Assembly: GCA_018296165.2 (NCBI GenBank)
Contig: JACKQL020000019.1
Location: forward strand, 806,001-870,000
Origin: Termitomyces sp. T153
Taxonomy: Eukaryota > Basidiomycota > Agaricomycetes > Agaricales > Lyophyllaceae
Direction: 5' to 3'
Length of the DNA stretch: 64,000 nucleotides
Made by a program: the position numbers and the translations under genes. Below the pieces are notes generated by a model. The model made no database searches and was not told where the DNA came from. It worked only from the letters and a program-made list of their open reading frames with translations. Positions 54,188 to 64,000 of this stretch are shown piece after piece. The first letter of the stretch is position 1. Each line of letters opens with the position of its first letter.

Positions 54188-55584
54188 GGTATAATTGCTG
54201 TCACTTTCTTTCTCCTGAGCCACTGCCGATCCACTGCTCTCTTCTTGACATCGGCGGGCATTTTTTTGTGGCCCAGAGGACGTGGCTTTGCATAATCCTT
54301 GCTGGTGGAAAGGCTAGTAAGTCTGTCCATCTATCCTGGATGTATTGATCACGTTTCTGGTCCTTTTCAATAGTAATGTACTTACACCATGGCTCAGTAG
54401 CGACCCGCTTGGTGGATGCAGCCTCCCATATGAGTTTGCGGTGTGACACCTAGTAGGATGAAGTGGACAATGACAAGATACACAAATGAGATATGTGCCT
54501 GCAAATGTACTCTGCCACTCCAGAGAAAACCTTGACATTCAGGGGTCAGGGGTTCCAAAAAATGGTGTACTACACATTCAATAACAGAAGAAGCTTCTCC
54601 TTGTTTCCTTTGACCTGATACTAAACTGGTACCATTTCTTGAATGAGCAAGGGTTGTGCACTTCCGAGGCATGATTCCTCGGTGCTCGCCTTGTCCTTTC
54701 CTTCTTTCGGCATCCTTCATTGCTTAGAATTAGAGGTAATCAAGACTCACATTTAGAGAAAAAAAGCACATGAAATGTGTTGTAACTTTTGCCAAGTCTG
54801 ATTTGCAGGGGAAAAAACTTGTCCAGGCTGACCATTTTCAAACACTGGATAGATTGCATGATGAACTCGCACAATGAAGGTGACACTTCTGTACATACCT
54901 GATAAAAGCTTCCTGATAAACATCATAGTAGGAGACCAGCTCTTTGGAAATGTCCTCAAATAATTGTTAGTGATTGTTTAGTCCACCATTTTGCAGATCA
55001 AACATATGAAAAAGACAAGAAAAATCATCAGTTGAAACTGGCACCAGTTTGATAAGATTGGAAGGTATTTTGAGAACAACAACAACCTCTCACCCTGCTG
55101 CATGGGCAGGATTGGGCTCTGGTGACCTCTGGTTGCTTATTCCAGCTGCTATGGAGATTGGACTGTTATCACCATTGATAGGCTTAAGTCCATTCTACTG
55201 CTATATATGAGGTTTCATGCACTAACTGCTACATCATGACATCCACATCATCACAAACAACCACACAACCTTGTTGACTTGCATCCCTCCATACAAGCTG
55301 TACACCCCACAGAGCCACTGAGGCCTCTCAGCAGGTGGTTCCTGTTTGATGCCTATCATCTGTGCCAACATTACTCTGACTGAGCAGACTCAGTTGCATG
55401 TGCATGCTTAATATTGAGGAAAAAAGATCTCTACACCACCAATCACATTCTCATCAAAAGGGCTGAGTTCCTCATGCCAAGTTTCTGTACACTTGTTGTC
55501 TCCATATGCACTGTTGTGAGCACATTCAGCCCATCCAATGTGCCTATTGTTTTATCAACCATTCCCCTTCTGGATACCACCTTC
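54188..55584 (+). repeat. Repeat family R1, copy 2 (CpG partly retained)
   Basis: Colinear with 32794-34250. Here many CpGs survive in the first 500 bases (GACATCGGCGGGC, AGCGACCCGCTTGG, CCTCGGTGCTCGCC), while the partner has TpG or CpA at nearly all of these sites. Minus-strand frames (for example 54449-54201 and 54720-54394) are longer than in copy 1, suggesting a once-coding element of unknown family. The 3' part is cut by the Gypsy-3 LTR at 55585. Confidence 0.7.
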
Positions 55585-55950
55585 TGTCAGGGGACTTCCA
55601 TTTCTGACCTCCATGACCTATTCCAGTGCCTCTGCAGCTTGTTTGACGTCTCTGGGGCTCATTCCAGAACCCCAGAGATCTCCAGAGAACTGCAGAGTTC
55701 TCCATATTACCTCACCAATCATTGTCCTAGGGTAGGATTAGCTCTGGCCTTCTATACAGAGTTTCCATGCCTCTGCCACCTGCTGATGTGCTGTGCTGAG
55801 CAGTGGGGATCCTTAGACTTGTTCTCTTCAGATTCCCCTCTGCTAGGTAATTAGTTACTGATTGTATTGTCATCTACTTGCTGATATACTTTGGATTCTC
55901 CTCTGCTAGCTGAGTGACTCCAATCTGCTGCTCTGGAGGTTGCCCTTACA
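55585..55950 (+). mobile_element. 5' LTR of Gypsy-3 (366 bp)
   Basis: Starts TGTCAGGGGACTTCC and ends GAGGTTGCCCTTACA. Contains AGACTTGTTCT near 55817, which is complementary to the primer-binding sequence that follows the LTR. Confidence 0.9.
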
Positions 55951-55952
55951 GC

Positions 55953-55963
55953 AGAACAAGTCT
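55953..55963 (+). promoter_or_regulatory. Self-priming primer-binding site of Gypsy-3
   Basis: AGAACAAGTCT, two bases after the LTR, is the exact reverse complement of AGACTTGTTCT inside the same LTR (11 of 11). No match to a tRNA 3' end ending in TGG is present. This is the arrangement of Tf1/sushi elements, whose mRNA 5' end folds back as primer. The same pairing exists in Gypsy-4. Confidence 0.75.
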
Positions 55964-56056
55964 CCTAAAACTGGTCTGGAAGCCCCTCCTAGCCACAAGG
56001 AACCTCCAAGCCACTATCTGTCACTTCCCCACCAGGATTAAGCACCATGGAGTCCT

Positions 56057-57199
56057 ATGTCTCAGCTTGCCAACCCAGACACACCCTTGGAGGCCCTGGC
56101 CCTGCAGGATGAAGCCTGGACTTGCCTGCTACACTTAGAAACCCAGATGCAATTAATGCAATCATCTCTCACCCATCATATGACTGAACTCTCTACCCTC
56201 CATCAAACCACAGATCTCATCTCCCAATTGCTCCAGGCACTGCTCAAATGCCTAACTCCTACCTCTGCACCTCCTCCAGCTGTGGAACCAGCCCTAACCA
56301 TATCTGCACCCATCTCTGCAGCTCTGGTGACCCTACAGCTGCAGATCCCATGCCCCATGCTACCAGATGCATACAATGGTGCCTGCTCCAGCAGAGAACA
56401 ATTCCTGCAGTCCTGCCTCACCTACATCCACCTCAGTAGGGACACCTTTGACTCCAACACATTGAAAATAGCCTGGGTACTGTCATACATGAAGACAGGA
56501 CATGCCTCCACCTACACACTGCAAGTCTTCCATTGCCCTGGAGGTGTTGGAAGTTTTCCAGACTGGGCTGCCTTCAGGAAGGACTTCTGCATGGAGTTTT
56601 TCCTGCTAGACCCCACCAAGACCATGGCCTTGACACTACACAATAGGGAGCAATATGGGCAAGGAAAGTGTATGCTGGATGAGTACATTGACTCATTCTG
56701 GGCTCTGGTCAAGCAAGCTGCTTACTCCAATGGCCTTCAATTATGCCTCATCTTCTGGGATGTCCTGCACCCTGCACTGGTGGAATGCATTGACAATCTT
56801 GTGGAGGGTTGCCCAGACAATGAAAAGATTGCATCATGGTACAAGGTGACCTGGGACCAGTGGCAACTCATGGAGATCTGGAGGGAGCTCTGCCACCCAC
56901 ATTCCATGCTGTGCCCAGCTTCAATCACCAACTTCTGCCACCCCATACCTGCTTGCCCAATGCCAGCCCTTACTTCTGCCATCCCTGCAGCATGCTCCCT
57001 GCTGCTGGGGATCTCCATGGACATGGATGCTGCCAGACAGCTCCATGCTGTGCTGCTTCTGTGTTGGAGATGCCAGAAGCCTGGGCACTTTGCATGGCAT
57101 TGCCCCCTGGGCCTGGAAGTACATTACCTTTCCATGGCAGAGCAGGAGGAACTCCTCCTGCAGCTGCTGGCCACAAAGGATGCTGCCAGAGCTCTGTAG
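56057..57199 (+). CDS. Gypsy-3 Gag, intact
   Basis: 380 residues without a stop. The N-terminal part is helical with LETQMQLMQSSLTHHMTEL. A Pro-rich linker follows, then a retrotransposon gag core with PDAYNGACSSREQFLQSCL, IAWVLSYMKTGHAS, FRKDFCMEFF and DEYIDSFWALVKQA. At 336-349 a CCHC zinc knuckle CWRCQKPGHFAWHC follows. Gag packages the element RNA in cytosolic particles. The stop at 57197-57199 separates gag from pol, which continues after the nested Gypsy-4. The frame is conserved although CpG is almost absent, whereas the gag copies in Gypsy-1 and Gypsy-4 are broken. Confidence 0.88.
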   Translation: MSQLANPDTPLEALALQDEAWTCLLHLETQMQLMQSSLTHHMTELSTLHQTTDLISQLLQALLKCLTPTSAPPPAVEPALTISAPISAALVTLQLQIPCPMLPDAYNGACSSREQFLQSCLTYIHLSRDTFDSNTLKIAWVLSYMKTGHASTYTLQVFHCPGGVGSFPDWAAFRKDFCMEFFLLDPTKTMALTLHNREQYGQGKCMLDEYIDSFWALVKQAAYSNGLQLCLIFWDVLHPALVECIDNLVEGCPDNEKIASWYKVTWDQWQLMEIWRELCHPHSMLCPASITNFCHPIPACPMPALTSAIPAACSLLLGISMDMDAARQLHAVLLLCWRCQKPGHFAWHCPLGLEVHYLSMAEQEELLLQLLATKDAARAL

Positions 57200-57241
57200 C
57201 TTGATGAGCCTATGCCAGAGTTGACTCCAGAGGAGATCAGT

Positions 57242-57246
57242 GCATG
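57242..57246. repeat. Target site duplication GCATG, left copy
   Basis: GCATG directly precedes the TGTAAGGG end of Gypsy-4; the same five bases follow its other end at 63612-63616. Confidence 0.92.
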
Positions 57247-57685
57247 TGTAAGGGTGACCTCTGGAGGCTGGGGCTCAATCACACAGTGGCAAAGGGAAAT
57301 CCAAAGTCTATTCAGTACTGTACAGTGTCTACTGAGATAACTACTCACCTGGCAAAGGGAAATCCAAAGAGAACAAGTCTGGGGATTCCCTAGGCTAGGT
57401 GTGATGCTTCAGAGGCTTCAGAAGTGTGAGAAACAAGTATACAGTATGACAGAGAAAGAAGACACAAGTGATGTGTCAGCAATTGGTCAGCAGTTACATA
57501 AGCCAGTGGCAGTGTCAAAGGGCCACACTTGTCTGAATTATTGACAGAGAACTGGTGCAGCCTGAGGGCTGAAACTAGGACCAATAGATAGGGACAAGGA
57601 AGGAGAATAAAGGAAAACTATAATGGAGCAAATCTGACAAGAACTGGAGGAGGAGAAGGGGAAACAAGTGAGACATCCCCTGACA
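57247..57685 (-). mobile_element. 3' LTR of Gypsy-4
   Basis: On the plus strand TGTAAGGGTGACC...CATCCCCTGACA; preceded on the element strand by the purine tract just right of 57685. Confidence 0.93.
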
Positions 57686-57749
57686 TCACCCCCTCTCTAG
57701 GATGCGGCACCTCAACGCACTGGGTAGAAGAAGTCACAAGTTGCCTGGT

Positions 57750-60700
57750 CAGCTGGTGAAATAGAGTAGATGCCTCAAATTGCTTTGGGGGCATTGGGAT
57801 GCCTACAGTAGAAGTCCCAGACCAAGCCTGGTGCATGAACATTAGCCTGTGGTTTCCAAGAGATGTCCTCAATGCCATATCCCTTCCATTTCACCTTGAA
57901 GTGCAACTTCCCTCAGAATACCCTGCTGTCCAAGATTTCCTCCACCTCATACTCTTCCTCATCATTGACCAGGACTGGTGGTGGGGGTGGCTTAGGGCAA
58001 CAGCCTGGGATTGGATCCTCTGGAGCTGGAAACAACTTGACCATGTTGAAGACTGGATGCAGTTGGCGCAGGCCTGCTGGAAGTTTAAGTCAGTATGCCA
58101 AAGGCCCTACCTTCTTCTCCACCATGAGGGGGCCCAGATGACGATGTGACAGCTTCAGGGATGGCCTTGTTGTCTTAATGTCTGAGCTATCCAAGTACAC
58201 ACAGTCCCCAGGCTTGTAAACTGGAGCAGGTGTCTGTCTGCAATCATAGTACCATGCCATGTCTTCCTTGGCCTTCACTAATGCAGCTTTTGCCTCCTCC
58301 TGTGCCCTTCTCATCTGGTTCACAAACTCGTTGACGGAATTGTTCTCTGAGGGGCATGCCCAAGGTTCAAATCCCATGTGAGGGTGCCTGCCAGTGTCCA
58401 GGAAGAATGGAGTCATCTGTGTGGAAGAGTGAATGTGGTTGTTGTATTGGAATTCTGTATCTGGCAGCAGCTCATCCCAGTCATCCTGCCTCTCATTACA
58501 AAACAGGCAGAGATACTGTTCCAGTTCCTAGTTAATGCTTTCTGTCTGCCTATCTGACTGAGGCTGATAGGCTGTGGTCATATGGAGCTTTATGCCTAGC
58601 AGGCGATACAGTTCTTGAGTGAATTCTGCCACAAACTGGGGGCCCTGGTCCGAGACATACCCATATGACAGACCATGGAGTTTTCAGACATTTTTATGGT
58701 ACAGGCTGGCTGCTCCCAAGGCAGAGCATGTGGTGTGAGTAGGTATGAAGTGAGCTGTTTGCCATAGAGGTCCACCACCACCATCATGGCATTGTACCCA
58801 TGAGCATCTGGGAGCTCCACAATGAAATCCACTGATGCAACACTCCAGTGAGCAGCTGGAATAGGAAGTGGGTGGAGCTGGCCCATAGGTGCTTGGCGGC
58901 AAGGTTTTGTGCGGAGACAGAGGTCACTGGTGCTAGTGTAGGTGCCTACATATCAGGAGATCTGTGGCCACCAATAGTTCCAGGATACCAGCTCTAGCGT
59001 CTTCCACCTTCCAGGATGTCCAGCCACTTGAGAGTCATGATGTTGTTCTACAATGCGCTGACAAAGTTTTGGAATGTTAGGCACATAAATGCATCCTCTG
59101 AAGGTCAGCAGCCCATCCTGAAGACCCCACTCATCTATATGCACTGACTTGACTCCACTTGCCCATCAAGCTTGTAGGGCCTGTGCAGCCTGGGCAACTG
59201 CATCCTCCTGTGCACCCTCCCAGTTCCCTTGTTGGATGTCCCTAAGGATGTTTGCCTCATCTCCCTGAGCCACAATCCCTTCTAGTGCGCAGATGGCAAA
59301 GAGCTCTGGCTTGAGGAGGACAATGTTGTCATTATCTCCCACTCCAGTGCCATGGTCCACCTGCCTGGACAGTGCATCTGGTTTTCCCATGCTCCATCCT
59401 GGTTTGTGGTGCAGTGAGAAGTCAAAGTTGGCCAGATACAGAGACCACTGAGCTTGACGTCTATTGAGTTTCTTAGCGGAATGGAAGTACTCCAAGTTCT
59501 TATGGTCTGTCCAGACTTCAAACTTATGTCATGCACCCTCAAGGAAATGCTGCCATTCTTCAAAGGACCAAATAATTGCCAGCATCTCCTTGTCATGGAT
59601 CTCATAGTTCCATTCCACTGCATTAAGGCTCTTGGAGTAGAAGGCTACTGGGTGCCATTTGCCATCCTCTTTTGACTGCTGGGAGAGGACTGCTCCTATA
59701 GCAAAGTCTGAGCTATCTGCTTCCACATGGAATGGAGAGTCATTGTTGGGGAATAGGAGGACTGGCTTTGAGGTCATGGATTGCTTGAGGGCATCGAAGG
59801 CAGCTTGCTGTGGGGGCTCCCACTGCCATGCAGTATCCTTAACTGTGAGATTGAAGAGGGGTTGTGCATGGTAGGAGAAATCCTGTATGAACCTCCAATA
59901 GAAATTGACAAACCCAAGAAAGGCCTGAACTTCCTTTTTGTTCCTTGGCTCAGGCCACTCTGCTACCCCTGCCACTTTAATGGGGTCCATCTCAGCAGTT
60001 CCATGTGAAATGATCAAACCCAGGTACTCCACTTTTGTCTGTTTGAACTCACACTTCTCAGGCTTTAAATAGAGCTGGTGTTGGCAGAGGCATTCCAAGA
60101 CCATGCGTGTGACCTGGCAGTGCTCCTCCCAAGTTCTTGTGTAGATGAGGATATTGTCAAAATATACACAGACAACACCTTCTGCAATCAGATCACAGAA
60201 AATGTCATTCATCATAGTCTGAAAGGTGGCTAGGCTATTGGTGAGAACAAAGAACATTACCAGAGGTTCAAAGAGTCCATGATTAGTTTGGAATGCTGCT
60301 TCCCACTCATCCCCTTCTTTGATGCGTACATTGTTGTAGCCCCAGCAGACATCCAACTTAGTGAAATAGCATGCACCTTGAAGGTTGTTGACAAGTTCTG
60401 AGATGAGTGGCAAAGGATAGCGGTTCTTCACTGTCATCACATTCAGGACACAATAATCCTAAACCAGATGAAGAGACCCATCCTTCTTCTTAATAAAGAA
60501 GACTGGGGAGGCCATTGGAGACTTGGAGGGTCGTATTTGTTCTGAGCTAAGATTCTCCTGCAAGAAAGTGTCCAGCTCATCCTGTTCATGGGGTGCAAGT
60601 GGATAGACCTTGCAACTAGAGGGCTCTGCATCTGGTATCAGCTCCATTGCATGATCCCACTGCTTATGCTCTGGAAGTGAATCAAAGGAGGCCTTGGAAA

Positions 60701-61560
60701 ATACATCCTCAAAGTCATGGAGCTGATTGGGAACAGTGCTATAGAAAGGCTTGGGCTGTGAATTTGCTGCAAATGCCTCAGCCAAATGCTGAAAAGTTGT
60801 CTGACTGGCCCAAATCTCTGCCACTGCAGGAGGGAGGCAGAGGGTTGTAGCATAGATCCAATCACCCACCTCTATATTCTCATCCAGGGACTCTGCATCT
60901 GGAGTACAGGTCCATTCTCCTCCTCCTTCCTCTTCCTCTGGAGATTCACACCCAACACCTTGGACATCCTCATAGAGGGCCTCTCTATAAGGGAATGCCA
61001 GAGGGGGGGGACTCAGGAGGTCAAGATTAGCATAAGGGAGATGCCCAGCACAACAGGCATGCACAGCAGCATGCTTATGAACTTTGGCTCTCCGCTCTAT
61101 ATGGGCTTCTTCTGCACAAGTAATGCAGCGATGTGAGCAATGACTCATCTTCATCTCACCCTTAGTCCAGTCAATCTCTGGATTGTGTTCACATAGCCAG
61201 GTGAACCCCAAGATCATGTCTTGCTTTCCCAAACTAGTGATGGCAAAAGCAGCTTGCTTTGAGTAGTCTTGGTAGCAGAGGACCAGGTCCACCACAGAGC
61301 AAATAGAGCCAGCTTCATTGAGTGTGCCATCAACATTGTATACAGGAATAGGATGAGAAAGGGGGTGAGTGGTCAGGCAGTGTCATTGCACATAGTCAGT
61401 GTCAAGGAAGAGGCCTGTTGCACCACTGTTAAGGAGGACAACCACACTTTGGATCTGCTGGGTGTCCATTGTCTCAATCTCCACCTGTAGCTTCAGGGAG
61501 TTGGTAGAAGGGGTGGAAGTAACAACATAATGGTGGGGGAGGCGGCGTTTCTATGCAGGG
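57750..61560 (-). pseudogene. Gypsy-4 Pol (protease, RT, RNase H, integrase, chromodomain)
   Basis: Protease near 61400-61440 reads VVVLLNSGATGLF: the catalytic Asp of DSGA is Asn. A linker with LGKQDMILGFTWLCEHNPEIDW leads to RT. The stretch 61295-60459 and then 60440-59529 carries MTVKNRYPLPLISELVNNL, FTKLDVCWGYNNVRI and VYFDNILIYT at about 60145-60165, where the second Asp of YxDD is Asn. RNase H has EADSSDFAIGAVLSQQ and EIHDKEMLAIIWSFEEW. The integrase has a zinc region (59144-58953) and core (VDFIVELPDAHGYNAMMVV, 58850-58800). The chromodomain (EYEVEEILDSRVF, FKVKWKGYGIEDISW) is at 57960-57830. At least six stops and one frameshift interrupt it. Confidence 0.9.
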
Positions 61561-61753
61561 ATGTGAGGGCATGTGCTGGGGAGTGTGTTTCTGGCTGAGA
61601 CTTTAGCTCAAGGGGGAGTTTGTATATCTGAGGAGGGGCTTATTGTTTCAGGCATAGTATCAACAATGGCAATGGATATATTTGATTCTATGGACAGAGG
61701 AGCAAAATGATTAGTACTGGGCAATGGGGGCATACTGGTCATCCATTGCCCTT

Positions 61754-62960
61754 TTAAAAATCCTCAGACTCTGTAGGAACCTCTTCCAATCCATTGGCCA
61801 CTTCCTCAGAATGGACAGCTATAGGTGTGTCTAGAGAGGGAGTTCCTGTGGCATCCCAGGCTGCAAGGAGTTGGATGAGCAGCTCTTCTTGCTCTGATGC
61901 TGACAAGTAGCAAACTTCTAGCTCTTGAGGACAGTAACAGGCAAAATGACCTGCCTTCCCACAGCGTCGACACAGCAAGGGGGTGGTGGACTGCTGTCAA
62001 GAAGCATCAACATCCATTGGGACTCCTTGTGGTAGGGAGTGCAGGGGAGCAGCATGAGGCATGAAGGAAGGAGCTGCACCTGGTCGTGAGGATGCTGGTG
62101 CAGGTGCAGAAGAGAGAGCTCAGGGGGTGAATCCTCCACAAGAAAAAGGAAAGGTTGGGGGTTGCATCTGCCCCAGCTCATGTTGCAGTTCCATGAGCTG
62201 CCACTGCTCACATGCCACCTTGTACCAGGTATCAACCTGCTCATCATCTGGGCACCCTTCTGCCATGCTGTCTATATGATCCCTGAGAAAGGGGTGGAGT
62301 CTGTCATGGAAGGTTAGGCAGAGTTGTAGACTATCTGGATATCCAGCCTGTTCAACTAAGGCATGAAAGGAGTCAATGTACTCATCAAGTGACCACTTTC
62401 CTTGACCATACTGAGTTTGGTCTCAAAGGGAAAGCACTGCAGTTTTGGCTGGGTCAAGGGGGAAGAACTCTGCTTGGAACTCCTTCTCAAACTCTGTCCA
62501 GCTAGAGAAACTCTCCACTCCTCCTGGGCATCAGAAGATACGCAGTGCATAAGTTGAGGCTCTACCAGCCTTCATGTAGGAGAGGACCCAGGCAATTTTC
62601 AAGGCATCTGAGGTAAAGGCTTCACCACTCAGCTGGATATAGGTAATGCAGGACTGGAGGAAACATTCTCCAGCCTTACAATCTCCATTGTATACATCAG
62701 GAAGTGCAGGATGAGGGAGTTTGGAACGAGGAGCTGAAAGGCCTAAGCCAGATGCAGATGCAAACCATTCTGCAGCAGCTGGAGCCAACAAGCCTGAGCT
62801 AGGTGCAGACACAAACCATTCTGCATCTGCTGGGGGCATCAAAGGAGTGGTAGGAGCAAGGGGGAGACGTTACAGAAGGGCTTGTAGAGAAAGGGACACT
62901 GCTTTAGTAGTTTGATGGAGTCCAGTGAGTTCAGCCATGTGGGAAGTAAGGGAGGCTTGG
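61754..62960 (-). pseudogene. Gypsy-4 Gag, broken
   Basis: Colinear with the intact gag of Gypsy-3 but diverged: LPHPALPDVYNGDCKAGEC, IAWVLSYMKAGRASTY, FEKEFQAEFFPLDPAKT, DEYIDSFHALVEQAGY, and a CCHC knuckle CRRCGKAGHFACYC at 61935-61980. Stops at about 62532 and 62422 and a frameshift break the frame. Where the intact copy has codons such as CAT or CGG-like Arg, this copy shows TGA or TAG, consistent with C to T change. Confidence 0.85.
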
Positions 62961-63164
62961 GTAAGTTGAACCTGTGTTTCCAGGGACAGTAAACAACTTC
63001 AGGCATCATCCTGGGGGCTTGAAGCATCAGGGGGAGGTGCTGGAGGGGTTGGCTGGGTCATAGGAAGAGCACAGGGGCACTAAGACACTGGTGGGGGAGA
63101 GACCTTTTGAGGAACCAAGTAGAAGCTCAAGTAACCAGAAAGGGGGCTCCCAGACCAAATCTGG

Positions 63165-63175
63165 AGACTTGTTCT
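63165..63175 (-). promoter_or_regulatory. Self-priming primer-binding site of Gypsy-4
   Basis: AGAACAAGTCT (element strand), two bases inside the 5' LTR, is complementary over exactly 11 bases to AGACTTGTTCT in both LTRs (near 57375 and 63304 on the plus strand as AGAACAAGTCT). Confidence 0.75.
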
Positions 63176-63177
63176 GC

Positions 63178-63611
63178 TGTAAGGGCGGCCTCTGGAGGCT
63201 GGAGCTCAATCACACAGCTGGCAAAGGGAAATCCAAAGTCTATTCAGTACTGTACAGTGTCTACTGAGATAACTACTCACCTGGCAAAGGGAAATCCAAA
63301 GAGAACAAGTCTGGGGATTCCCTAGGCCAGGTGTGATGCTTCAGAGGCTTTAGAAGAGAAACAACTGTACCATATGAAGAGAAAGAAGACACAAGTGATG
63401 TGTCAGCAATTGGTCAGCAGTTACATAAGCCAGTGGCAGTGTCAAAGGGCCACACTTGTCTGAATTATTGACAGAGAACTGGTGCAGCCTGAGGGCTGAA
63501 ACTAGGACCAATAGATAGGGAAAAGGAAGGGAAAAAAGGAAAACTATAACAGAGCAAATCTGACAAGAACTGGAGGAGGAGAAGGGGAAACAAGTGAGAC
63601 ATCTCCTGACA
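63178..63611 (-). mobile_element. 5' LTR of Gypsy-4
   Basis: On the plus strand TGTAAGGGCGGCC...CATCTCCTGACA, about 96 percent identical to the other LTR by eye. Followed at 63612 by the second GCATG. Confidence 0.93.
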
Positions 63612-63616
63612 GCATG
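63612..63616. repeat. Target site duplication GCATG, right copy
   Basis: Same five bases as at 57242-57246. Confirms a single insertion event for Gypsy-4. Confidence 0.92.
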
Positions 63617-64000
63617 TGCATCATTTTGGAGCTGGAGGATTTTTAGTTGAGTGACAGATGAGGTGTACACCTCCATTGCTGGGTGCTAACAGGTTCTTGT
63701 ATCTGTTGATAGAAAGTGAAACTGCCTTTTCCAATGCCCTTCATTCTGAGACAGAAGAACCTTAACATCCTCCTCTAGACATACAAATACCAACTCCAGA
63801 GCCCCTGCTGAGCTCCCTGACACCTCCAAGGGTCCACCAGCATGGCCCCACCTGGGCATGTCAAATGCCCTGACAGTACATGATGGCTTCCAGCCCATCT
63901 GCCAACTCCCTGTGCCTTGATGTGAAGATCAAGACAACAGACACCCAGCAAACCTGCAGAGTCATGGCTCTTCTGGATAGTGGAGCAATAGGACTGTTTC
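63617..64000 (+). mobile_element. Gypsy-3 continuation: pol start with protease, cut by window edge
   Basis: After the nested element the Gypsy-3 interior resumes. From about 63917 the plus strand reads LDVKIKTTDTQQTCRVMALL followed by DSGAIGLF up to the edge. This is the retropepsin active site with its Asp intact, unlike the Asn in Gypsy-4. The part between 63617 and 63900 contains stops (for example in the stretch after CIILELEDF), so pol is probably also interrupted. Confidence 0.8.

Larger units (their letters stand above)
55585..57246 (+). mobile_element. Gypsy-3: chromovirus 5' part (LTR, primer site, gag)
   Basis: LTR 55585-55950, primer-binding region at 55951, gag 56057-57199; then interrupted by Gypsy-4 at 57247. 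The interior resumes at 63617 with the protease. It inserted in the R1 repeat. Its gag is the only intact long frame among the Gypsy elements here. Confidence 0.92.
57247..63611 (-). mobile_element. Gypsy-4: complete chromovirus nested in Gypsy-3
   Basis: 6.37 kb, bounded by LTRs 57247-57685 (439 bp) and 63178-63611 (434 bp) that differ at about 18 positions by eye, flanked by GCATG. On the minus strand the order is 5' LTR, self-priming site, gag, protease, RT, RNase H, integrase, chromodomain, polypurine tract AGAGAGGGGGTGA, 3' LTR. This order with a C-terminal chromodomain is that of Tf1/sushi-type chromoviruses. Stops in gag and pol and changes in the RT and protease catalytic residues make it non-functional. 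Confidence 0.94.

Overview
The window looks like nuclear DNA of a basidiomycete, most likely a mushroom-forming agaricomycete. The evidence is spliceosomal genes with many introns of about 45-60 bases (Sec61 alpha, SDHB, three sesquiterpene synthases, a C2H2 factor) and a fungal transposon set: Tf1/sushi-like chromoviruses, Copia elements, a Helitron with introns, and a pogo-like element. I do not name a species.

Layout. 1-4.96 kb is gene-type DNA with normal CpG: a gag-like hypothetical protein cut by the left edge, the 3' stump of a gene truncated by an old insertion, and an intact three-finger C2H2 factor. About 4.98-38.2 kb is a transposon graveyard almost without CpG. In order it holds a Copia 3' end with its LTR, a solo Gypsy LTR with target duplication, two broken chromoviruses in tandem, an older Gypsy protease remnant, unidentified AT-rich DNA with degenerate tRNA-like units, a 58-bp minisatellite, a Helitron on the minus strand, a full-length but dead pogo-like transposon, an unclassified repeat (R1), a tRNA-related SINE and a MITE. 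38.2-42.7 kb is CpG-normal: terpene synthase 1 between Copia fragments. 42.7-45.9 kb is again CpG-poor transposon debris. 45.9-54.2 kb is CpG-normal: SEC61 alpha and SDHB tail to tail, then terpene synthases 2 and 3. From 54.2 kb a second R1 copy leads into a chromovirus (Gypsy-3) whose gag is intact and which is split by a nested, near-complete chromovirus on the opposite strand (Gypsy-4, 5-bp target duplication GCATG). The Gypsy-3 protease resumes at the right edge.

How the parts relate. The housekeeping pair (Sec61 translocon, respiratory complex II) sits inside a large inverted duplication. Arms of about 3.3 kb (38.33-41.62 and 54.12-50.77 kb) each carry a sesquiterpene synthase gene and the same broken Copia pieces. 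A third synthase was copied almost as a bare gene into the spacer, ending about 100 bases from the SDHB start codon. All three synthases splice into uninterrupted 365-residue proteins, so this is a small transposon-associated secondary-metabolite gene family. Transposon reading frames carry many C:G to T:A nonsense and catalytic-residue changes (RT, protease), consistent with methylation-linked or RIP-like decay. Repeat copies lying on both sides of the CpG boundary show the decay directly.
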